In this document: positions 53,921-64,000 of the stretch, piece after piece
Layout of the letters: each line of letters begins with the position of its first letter
Numbering within the stretch: position 1 is the stretch's first letter
From: Neoechinorhynchus agilis
Taxonomy: Eukaryota > Acanthocephala
DNA length: 64,000 nt
Assembly: GCA_051530055.1 (NCBI GenBank)
Contig: CM121342.1
Coordinates: 12,028,001-12,092,000, forward strand
Reading direction: 5' to 3'
Notes under the pieces: generated by a model
Seen by the model: only the letters and a program-made list of their open reading frames with translations
Told to the model about the DNA's origin: nothing
Database searches by the model: none
Made by a program: the position numbers and the translations under genes

Positions 53921-56900
53921 CTCAAAAATCTAACTTTCGTTCTACTGAACGAATGATGATATCGAGATTTCTGATCTTAATTTTTAATAGAGTTGTTAGC
54001 GATTGAAATTTCGGCGACTTCACCTTTTTGTGTTTTTTTAATTTGCTATGATGAAATGCGATCTTCGCGATGGTCTTCGGATTTATTGACCAAAGTTTTG
54101 CTTCTGAGCATTCTTTGGAATTCTTTACATGAGATGATGAATTTCTCAAAAATCTAACTTCCGTTCTACTGAGCGAATGATGATATCGAGATTTCTCATC
54201 TTAATTTGTACTTGAATTCTTGGCGATTGAAATGTCGGGCGAATTCTCTTTTTTGTTCTTTTTTATCCTTTTATTTCCTAGGATCAAATGCCACCTTCAC
54301 GATGGTCTTCGGATTTTTGACGAAAGTTTTCCTTATTAGCATTCTTTAGAATTCTTTGAGATGAGATGATGAATTTCTCAAAAATCTAACTTTCGTTCTA
54401 CTGAACGAATGATGATGTCGAAATTTCTTATCTTAATTTCTACTGGAATTCTTAGCGATTTAAATCTCTGGCGAATTCTCTTTTTTTGCTATTTTATCCT
54501 TTAATTTGCTATGATGAAATGCGATCTTCGCGATGGTCTTCGGATTTATTGACGAAGGTTTTGCTTCTGAGCATTCTTTAGAATTCTTTAGATGAGATGA
54601 TGAATTTCTCAAAAATCTAACTTTCGTTCTACTGAACGAATGATGATATCGAGATTTCTGATCTTAATTTTTAATAGAGTTGTTAGCGATTGAAATTTCG
54701 GGCGACTTCTCCCTTTTGTGCTATTTTATCCTTTAATTTGCTATGATGAAATGCGATCTTCGCGATGGTCTTCGGATTTATTGACGAAAGTTTTTCTTGT
54801 GAGCATTCTTTAGAATTCTTTGAGATGAGATGATTAATTTCTCAAAAATCTAACTTTCGTTCTACTGAACGAATGATGATATCGAGATTTCTGATCTTAA
54901 TTTGTACTTGAATTCTTGGCGATTGAAATGTCGGGCGAATTCTCCTTTTTGTGCTTTTTTATCCTTTAATTTGCTATGATGAAATGCGATCTTCGCGATG
55001 GTCTTCGGATTTATTGACGAAAGTTTTTCTTGTGAGCATTCTTTAGAATTCTTTGAGATGATGAATTTCTCAAAAATCTTACTTTCGTTCTACTGAACGA
55101 ATGATGATATCGAGATTTCTGATCTTAATTTGTACTTGAATTCTTAGCGATTGAAATCTCGGGCAAATTCTCAATTTTGTGATATTTTATCCTTTAATTT
55201 GCTATGATTAAATGCGATCTTCGCGATGGTCTTCGGATTTATTGACCAAAGTTTTGCTTCTGAGCATTCTTTTAAATTCTTTACATGAGATGATGAATTT
55301 CTCAAAAATCTAACTTCCGTTCTACTGAACGAATGATGATGTCGAGATTTCTCATCTTAATTTGTACTGGAATTCTTAGCGATTGAAATCTCGGGCGAAT
55401 TCTCTTTTTTTGTTATTTTATCCTTTAATTTGCTATGATGAAATGCGATCTTCGCGATGGTCTTCGGATTTATTGACGAAAGTTTTTCTTCTGAGCATTC
55501 TTTAGAATTCTTTAGATGAGATGATGAATTTCTCAAAAATCTAACTTTCGTTCTACTGAACGAATGATGATATCGAGATTTCTGATCTTAATTTGTACTT
55601 GAATTCTTGGCGATTGAAATGTCGGGCGAATTCTCTTTTTTGTGCTTTTTTATCCTTTAATTTGCTATGATGAAATGCGATCTTCGCGATGGTCTTCGGA
55701 TTTATTGACGAAAGTTTTGCTTCTGAGCATTCTTTAGAATTCTTGGAGATGAGATGATGAATTTCTCAAAAATCTAACTTTCGTTCTACTGAACGAATGA
55801 TGATATCGAGATTTATGATCTTAATTTGTACTTGAATTCTTAGCGATTGAAATCTCGGGCGAATTCTCCTTTTTGTGCTATTTTATCCTTTAATTTGCTA
55901 TGATGAAATGCGATCTTCGCGATGGTCTTCGGATTTATTGACGAAAGTTTTTCTTGTGAGAATTCTTTAGATGAGATGATGAATTTCTCAAAAATCTAAC
56001 TTTCGTTCTACTGAACGAATGATGATATCGAGATTTCTGATCTTAATTTGTACTAGAATTGTTAGCGATTAAAATCTCGGCGAATTCTCCGTTTTGTGAT
56101 ATTTTATCCTTTAATTTGCAGTGATGAAATGCGATCTTCGCGATGGTCTTCGGATTTATTGACGAAAGTTTTGCTTCTGAGCATTCTTTAGAATTCTTTA
56201 GATGAGATGATGAATTTCTCAAAAATCTAACTTTCGTTCTACTGAACGAATGATGATATCGAGATTTCTGATCTTAATTTGTACTTGAATTCTTGGCGAT
56301 TGAAATGTCGGGCGAATTCTCCTTTTTGTGTTTTTTTATCCTTTAATTTGCTATGATGAAATGCGATCTTCGCGATGGTCTTCGGATTTATTGACGAAAG
56401 TTTTGCTTCTGAGCATTCTTTAGAATTCTTTAGATGAGATGATGAATTTCTCAAAAATCTAACTTTCGTTCTACTGAACGAATGATGATATCGAGATTTC
56501 TGATCTTAATTTGTACTTGAATTCTTAGCGATTGAAATCTCGGGCGAATTCTCTTTTTTGTGCTATTTTATCCTTTAATTTGCTATGATGAAATGCGATC
56601 TTCGCGATGGTCTTCGGATTTATTGACGAAAGTTTTGCTTCTGAGCATTCTTTAGAATTCTTTGAGATGAGATGATGAATTTCTCAAAAATCTAACTTTC
56701 GTTCTACTGAACGAATGATGATATCGAGATTTATGATCTTAATTTGTACTTGAATTCTTAGCGATTGAAATCTCGGGCGAATTCTCTTTTTTGTATTTTA
56801 TCCTTTAATTTGCAATGATGAAATGCGATCTTCGCGATGGTTCGGATTAATTGACGAACGATTTTCTTGTGAGAATTCTTTAGATGAGATGATGAATTTC

Positions 56901-58005
56901 TCAAAAATCAAACTTCATTCTACTGAACGAATGAAGATATCGAGATTTCTGATCTTAATTTTTACTAGAGTTGTTAGCGATTAAAATCTCGGCGAATTCT
57001 CCCTTTTGTGATAATTTATCCTTTAATTTGCAGTGATGAAATGCGATCTTCGCGATGGTCTTCGGATTTATTGACGAAAGTTTTGCTTCTGAGCATTCTT
57101 TAGAATTCTTGGGATGAGATGATGAATTTCTCAAAAATCTAACTTTCGTTCTAGTGAACGAATGATGATATCGAGATTTCTGATCTTAATTTGTACTTGA
57201 ATTCTTGGCGATTGAAATGTCGTGCGAATTCTCCTTTTTGTGCTTTTTTATCCTTTAATTTGCTATGATGAAATGCGATCTTCGCGATGGTCTTCGGATT
57301 TATTGACGAAAGTTTTTCTTGTGAGCATTCTTTAGAATTCTTTGAGATGAGATGATGAATTTCTCAAAAATCTAACTTTCGATCTAGTGAACGATTGATA
57401 ATATCGAGATTTATGATCTTAATTTGTACTTGAATTCTTGGCGATTGAAATGTCGTGCGAATTCTCCTTTTTGTGCTTTTTTATCCTTTAATTTGCTATG
57501 ATGAAATGCGATCTTCGCGATGGTCTTCGGATTTATTGACGAAAGTTTTTCTTGTGAGCATTCTTTAGAATTCTTTGAGATGAGATGATGAATTTCTCAA
57601 AAATCTTACTTTCGTTCTACTGAACGTATGATGATATCGAGATTTATGATGGTAATTTGTACTGGAATTCTTAGCGATTGAAATCTCTAGCGAATTCTCT
57701 TTTTTTTGCTATTTTATCCTTTAATTTGCTATGATGAAATGCGATCTTCGCGATGGTCTTCGGATTTACTGACGAAAGTTTTGCTTCTGAGCATTCTTTA
57801 GAATTCTTTAGATGAGATGATGAATTTCTCAAAAATCTAACTTTCGTTCTACTGAACGAATGATGATATCGAGATTTCTGATCTTAATTTGTACTTGAAT
57901 TCTTGGCGATTGAAATGTCGAGCGAATTCTCCTTTTTTGTTTTTTTATCCTTTAATTTGCTATGATGAAATGCGATCTTCGCGATGGTCTTCGGATTTAT
58001 TGACG

Positions 58006-58071
58006 GTGCTTTTTTATCCTTTAATTTGCTATGATGAAATGCGATCTTCGCGATGGTCTTCGGATTTATTG
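58006..58071. repeat. 66-bp partial-monomer duplication in the satellite
   Basis: The segment from GTGCTTTTTTATCC through TTTGCTATGATGAAATGCGA to TTATTGACG occurs twice in a row, breaking the 231-bp phase once. Confidence 0.85.
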
Positions 58072-61000
58072 ACGAAAGTTTTTCTTGTGAGCATTCTTTA
58101 GAATTCTTTAGATGAGATGATGAATTTCTCAAAAATCTAACTTTCGTTCTACTGAACGAATGATGATATCGAGATTTCTGATCTTAATTTGTACTAGAAT
58201 TCTTAGCGATTGAAATTTCGGGCGAATTCTCCCTTTTGTGCTATTTTATCCTTTAATTTGCTATGATGAAATGCGATCTTCGCGATGGTCTTCGGATTTA
58301 TTGACGAAAGTTTTGCTTCTGAGCATTCTTTAGAATTCTTTAGATGAGATGATGAATTTCTCAAAAATCTAACTTTCGTTCTACTGAACGAATGATGATA
58401 TCGAGATTTATGATCTTAATTTGTACTTGAATTCTTGGCGATTGAAATGTCGTGCGAATTCTTCTTTTTGTGCTTTTTTATCCTTTAATTTGCTATGATG
58501 AAATGCGATCTTCGCGATGGTCTTCGGATTTATTGACGAAAGTTTTTCTTGTTAGCATTCTTTAGAATTCTTTGAGATGAGATGATTAATTTCTCAAAAA
58601 TCTTACTTTCGTTCTACTGAACGAATGATGATATCGAGATTTCTGATCTTAATTTGTACTTGAATTCTTGGCGATTGAAATGTCGGGCGAATTCTCCTTT
58701 TTGTGTTTTTTTATCCTTTAATTTGCTATGATGAAATGCGATCTTCGCGATGGTCTTCGGATTTATTGACGAAAGTTTTTCTTGTGAGCATTCTTTCGAA
58801 TTCTTTGGGATGAGATGATGAATTTCTCAAAAATCTAACTTTCGATCTAGTGAACGATTGATAATATCGAGATTTATGATCTTAATTTGTACTTGAATTC
58901 TTAGCGATTGAAATCTCGGGCGAATTCTCTATTTTGTGATATTTTATCCTTTAATTTGCAGTGATGAAATGCGATCTTCGCGATGGTCTTCGGATTAATT
59001 GACGAACGATTTTCTTGTGAGAATTCTTTAGATGAGATGATGAATTTCTCAAAAATCAAACTTTCATTCTACAGAACGAATGAAGATATCGAGATTTCTG
59101 ATCTTAATTTTTAGTAGAGTTGTTAGCGATTAAAATCTCGGCGAATTCTCCCTTTTGTGATAATTTATCCTTTAATTTGCATGATGAAATGCGATCTTCG
59201 CGATGGTATTCGAATTTATTGACGAAAGTTTTGCTTCTGAGCATTCTTTAGAATTCTTTGGGATGAGATGATGAATTTCTCAAAAATCTAACTTTCTATC
59301 TAGTGAACGATTGATAATATCGAGATTTATGATCTTAATTTGTACTTGAATTCTTAGCGATTGAAATCTCGGGCGAATTCTCTATTTTGTGATATTTTAT
59401 CCTTTAATTTGCTGTGATTAAATGCGATCTTCGCGATGGTCTTCGGATTTATTGACCAAAGTTTTGCTTCTGAGCATTCCTTAAAATTCTTTAGATGAAA
59501 TGATGAATTTCTCAAAAATCTAACTTCCGTTCCACTGAACGAATGATGATGTCGAGATTTCTAATCTTAATTTGTACTGGAATTCTTAGCGGTTGAAATC
59601 TCGGGCGAATTCTCTTTTTTTTCTATTTTATCCTTCAATTTGCTATGATTAAATGCGATCTTCGCGATGGTCTTCGGATTTATTGACGAAAGTTTTTCTT
59701 GTGAGCATTCTTTAGAATTCTTTGAGATGATGAATTTCTCAAAAATCTTACTTTCGTTCTACTGAACGAATGATTATATCGAGATTTCTGATCTTCATTT
59801 GTACTTGAATTCTTAGCGATTGAAATCTCGGGCAAATTCTCTATTTTTTGATATTTTATCCTTTAATTTGCAGTGATGAAATGCGATCTTCGCGATGGTC
59901 TTCGGATTTATTGACGAAAGTTTTGCTTCTGAGCATTCTTTAGAATTCTTTAGATGAGATGATGAATTTCTCAAAAATCTAACTTTCGTTCTACTGAACG
60001 AATGATGATATCGAGATTTCTGATCTTAATTTGTACTTGAATTCTTGGCGATTGAAATGTCGGGCGAATTCTCCTTTTTGTGTTTTTTTATCCTTTAATT
60101 TGCTATGATGAAATGCGATCTTCGCGATGGTCTTCGGATTTATTGACGAAAGTTTTGCTTCTGAGCATTCTTTGGAATTCTTTAGATGAGATGATGAATT
60201 TCTCAAAAATCTAACTTTCGTTCTACTGAACGAATGATGATATCGAGATTTCTGATCTTAATTTGTACTTGAATTCTTGGCGATTGAAATGTCGGGCGAA
60301 TTCTCCTTTTTGTGTTTTTATATCCTTTAATTTGCTATGATGAAATGCGATCTTCGCGATGGTCTTCGGATTTATTGACGAAAGTTTTGCTTCTGAGCAT
60401 TCTTTAGAATTCTTGGAGATGAGATGATGAATTTCTCAAAAATCTTACTTTCGTTCTACTGAACGTATGATGATATCGAGATTTATGATGGTAATTTGTA
60501 CTGGAATTCTTAGCGATTGAAATCTCTAGCGAATTCTCTTTTTTTGCTATTTTATCCTTTAATTTGCTATGATGAAATGCGATCTTCGCGATGGTCTTCG
60601 GATTTATTGACGAAAGTTTTGCTTCTGAGCATTCTTTAGAATTCTTTGAGATGAGATGATGAATTTCTCAAAAATCTTACTTTCGTTCTACTGAACGAAT
60701 GATGATATCGAGATTTATGATCTTAATTTGTACTTGAATTCTTAGCGATTGAAATCTCGGGCGAATTCTCTATTTTGTGATATTTTATCCTTTAATTTGC
60801 AGTGATGAAATGCGATCTTCGCGATGGTCTTCGGATTAATTGACGAACGATTTTCTTGTGAGAATTCTTTAGATGAGATGATGAATTTCTCAAAAATCAA
60901 ACTTTCATTCTACAGAACGAATGAAGATATCGAGATTTCTGATCTTAATTTTTAGTAGAGTTGTTAGCGATTAAATTCTCGGGTTAATTCTCCCTTTTGT

Positions 61001-64000
61001 GATATTTTATCCTTTAATTTGCAGTGATGAAATGCGATCTTCGCGATGGTCTTCGGATTTATTGACGAAAGTTTTGCTTCTGAGCATTCTTTAGAATTCT
61101 TGGAGATGAGATGAGTAATTTCTCAAAAATCTAACTTTCGTTCTAGTGAACGATTGATAATATCGAGATTTCTGATCTTAATTTGTACTTGAATTCTTGG
61201 CGATTGAAATGTCGTGCGAATTCTCCTTTTTGTGCCTTTTTATCCTTTAATATGCTATGATGAAATGCGATCTTCGCGATGGTCTTCGGATTTATTGACG
61301 AAAGTTTTTCTTGTGAGCATTCTTTAGAATTCTTTGGGATGAGATGATGAATTTCTCAAAAATCTAACTTTCGATCTAGTGAACGATTGATAATATCGAG
61401 ATTTATGATCTTAATTTGTACTTGAATTCTTGGCGATTGAAATGTCGTGCGAATTCTCCTTTTTGTGCTTTTTTATCCTTTAATTTGCTATGATGAAATG
61501 CGATCTTCGCGATGGTCTTCGGATTTATTGACGAAAGTTTTTCTTGTGAGCATTCTTTAGAATTCTTTGAGATGAGATGATGAATTTCTTAAAAATCTTA
61601 CTTTCGTTCTACTGAACGTATGATTATATCGAGATTTCTGATCTTCATTTGTACTTGAATTCTTAGCGATTGAAATCTCGGGCAAATTCTCTATTTTGTG
61701 ATATTTTATCCTTTAATTTGCTGTGATTAAATTCGATCTTCGCGATGGTCTTCGGATTTATTGACCAAAGTTTTGCTTCTGAGCATTCCTTGAAATTCTT
61801 TACATGAGATGATGAATTTCTCAAAAATCTAACTTCCGTTCCACTGAACGAATGATGATGTCGAGATTTCTAATCTTAATTTGTACTGGAATTCTTAGCG
61901 GTTGAAATCTCGGGCGAATTCTCTTTTTTTGCTATTTTATCCTTCAATTTGCTATGATGAAATGCGATCTTCGCGATGGTCTTCGGATTTATTGACGAAA
62001 GTTTTGCTTCTGAGCATTCTTTAGAATTCTTTAGATGATATGATGAATTTCTCAAAAATCTAACTTTCGTTCTACTGAACGAATGATGATATCGAGATTT
62101 CTGATCTTAATTTTTAATAGAGTTGTTAGCGATTGAAGTTTCGGGCGACTTCTAACTTTTGTGCTATTTTATCCTTTAATCTGGTATGATTAAATGCGAT
62201 CTTCGCGATGGTCTTCGTATTTATTGACGAACGATTTTCTTGTGAGCATTCTTTAGAATTCTTTGAGGTGCGATGATGAATTTCTCAAAAATCTAACTTT
62301 CGTTCTACTGAACGAATGATGATATCGAGATTTCTGATGTTAATTTGTACTTGAATTCTTAGCGATTGAAATCTCGGGCTAATTCTCCTTTTTGTGATAT
62401 TTTATCCTTTAATTTGCAGTGATGAAATGCGATCTTCGCGATGGTCTTCGGATTTATTGACGAAAGTTTTGCTTCTGAGCATTCTTTAGAATTCTTGGAG
62501 ATGAGATGAGTAATTTCTCAAAAATCTAACTTTCGTTCTAGTGAACGAATGATGATATCGAGATTTCTGATCTTAATTTGTACTTGAATTCTTGGCGATT
62601 GAAATGTCGGGCGAATTCTTCTTTTTGTGTTTTTTTATCCTTTAATTTGCTATGATGAAATGCGATCTTCGCGATGGTCTTCGGATTTATTGACGAAAGT
62701 TTTTCTTGTGAGCATTCTTTAGAATTCTTTGAGATGAGATGATGAATTTCTCAAAAATCTAACTTTCGTTCTACTGAACGAATGATGATATCGAGATTTC
62801 TGATCTTAATTTGTACTTGAATTCTTGGCGATTGAAATGTCGGGCGAATTCTCCTTTTTGTGCTTTTTTATCCTTTAATTTGCTATGATGAAATGCGATC
62901 TTCGCGATGGTCTTCGTATTTATTGACGAACGATTTTCTTGTGAGCATTCTTTAGAATTCTTTGAGGTGCGATGATGAATTTCTCAAAAATCTAACTTTC
63001 GTTCTACTGAACGAATGATGATATCGAGATTTCTGATGTTAATTTGTACTCGAATTCTTAGCGATTGAAATCTCTAGCGAATTCTCTTTTTTTGCTATTT
63101 TATCCTTTAATTTGCTATGATGAAATGCGATCTTCGCGATGGTCTTCGGATTTACTGACGAAAGTTTTTCTTCTGAGCATTCTTTAGAATTCTTTGAGAT
63201 GAGATGATTAATTTCTCAAAAATCTTACTTTCGTTCTAGTGAACGAATTATGATATCGAGATTTCTGATCCTAATTTTTAATTGAATAGTTAGCGATTGA
63301 AATTTTTCGGGCGAATTCTCCTTTTTTGCTATTTTATCCTTTAATCTGGTATGATTAAATGCGATCTTCGCGATGGTCTTCGTATTTCTTGACGAACGAT
63401 TTTCTTGTGAGCATTCTTTAGAATTCTTTGAGGTGAGATGATGAATTTCTCTAAAAATCTAACTTTCGTTCTACGTAACGAATGGCGATTTCGATATTTC
63501 TGATCCTAATTTGTACTTGAATTGTTAGCGATTGAAATCTCGACCTTATTCTCCGTTTTGTGCTGTGAGATCCTATAATTTGCTTTGATGAAATGCGATC
63601 TTCGCGATGGTCTTCGGATTTATTGATGAAAGTTTTGCTTGTGAGCATTCCTTAGAATTCTTTGAGATCAGATGATGATATCGAGATTTCTGATCCTAAT
63701 TTGTACTTGAATTGTTAGCGATTGAAGTCTCGACCTAATTCTCCGTTTTGTGCTGTGAGATCCTATAATTTGCTTTGATGAAATGCGATCTTCGCGATGG
63801 TCTTCGGATTTATTGAAGATAGTTTTTCTTCTGAGCATACTTTAGAATTCCTTGAGATGAGATGATGAATTTCTCAAAAATCTTACTTTCGTTCTAGTGA
63901 ACGAATGGTAATATCGAGATTTCATATCCTAATCTGCACTTGAATTGTTAGCGATTGAAATCTCGGCGAATTCTCCCTTTTGTGATAATTTATCCTTTAA

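Larger units (their letters stand above)
45960..64000. repeat. Satellite array, about 231-bp monomer, to the right edge
   Basis: The landmark GCGATCTTCGCGATGGTCTTC recurs every 230-232 bp (for example 46211, 46441, 46673, 46904), giving roughly 78 monomers in 18 kb. Conserved parts are GATGAATTTCTCAAAAATCT, TTCGTTCTACTGAACGAATG, GAATTCTTAGCGATTGAAAT, TTTTATCCTTTAATTTGC and GAGCATTCTTTAGAATTCTT. TTCGTTC-TACT-GAACGAA is a perfect 7-bp inverted repeat kept in most monomers. No gene or transposon interrupts the array. The scattered minus-strand frames of 60-110 codons (MRNSSSH...) simply reflect a monomer length divisible by three. A centromeric or heterochromatic role is possible but not shown. 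Confidence 0.97.

Noticed and set aside
45960-64000. Hammerhead ribozyme in the satellite monomer
   Set aside because: CGAAAG follows ATGATGAAATG at a suggestive distance, but the required CTGATGA core is not present (CTATGATGA) and the stems do not pair.
45960-64000. CRISPR-like array
   Set aside because: Monomers are directly adjacent with no unique spacers, and the context is eukaryotic.

Overview
This window is nuclear DNA of an invertebrate animal. Genes are split by GT..AG introns, several of them very short (41 to 54 bp), and the recognisable families are metazoan: erythroid differentiation-related factor 1 (EDRF1), a DUS1-type tRNA dihydrouridine synthase, myosin essential light chain, a CD225/dispanin membrane protein, a Ly-6/uPAR three-finger protein, SWI5, and the cytochrome b5 domain of CYB5R4. 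Penelope-like elements, several LINE families, gypsy-type remnants and foldback MITEs fill the spaces. The sequence does not let me name the phylum; a protostome invertebrate with compact genes is the most I would infer.

Layout. 0.5-5.9 kb: decayed protein-kinase copies, including a PKA-like relic without catalytic residues and a segmental duplication of a second kinase relic, mixed with Penelope and LINE scraps. 6.5-15.3 kb: a retroelement graveyard with an NHL-propeller relic joined to a gypsy protease, three or more Penelope-like copies (RT plus GIY-YIG endonuclease), and pieces of a LINE whose C-terminus looks like a restriction-like endonuclease. 16.9-19.2 kb: an intact secreted Cys/Pro-repeat protein gene and a frameshifted partial duplicate. 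19.3-25.1 kb: gypsy RT fragment, two jockey-like LINE copies (one with gag-like ORF1, endonuclease and RT) and an opposite-strand LINE endonuclease. 26-28 kb: a stranded DPM1-like last exon and inverted LINE pieces.

28.9-45.8 kb is the gene-bearing part: DUS1 (minus), EDRF1 (minus), CD225 (minus), a decayed LINE, the CYB5R4-like N-terminus (minus), then a tight cluster of myosin light chain (minus), an unidentified two-exon gene (plus), a Ly-6 gene (minus) and SWI5 (minus). The genes have unrelated housekeeping or structural roles; I see no pathway linking them, only compact spacing.

45.96-64.0 kb is one uninterrupted satellite array of a monomer of about 231 bp, running off the right edge. 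It carries a short perfect inverted repeat in most monomers and higher-order repeats of eight monomers (about 1.84 kb).

I did not find a convincing new multi-gene system. The most unusual items are the satellite's higher-order structure, the Cys/Pro-repeat gene, the gypsy-protease/NHL junction, and a MITE that makes up most of DUS1 intron 1. Percent identities, family placements and copy counts are by eye and need computation.
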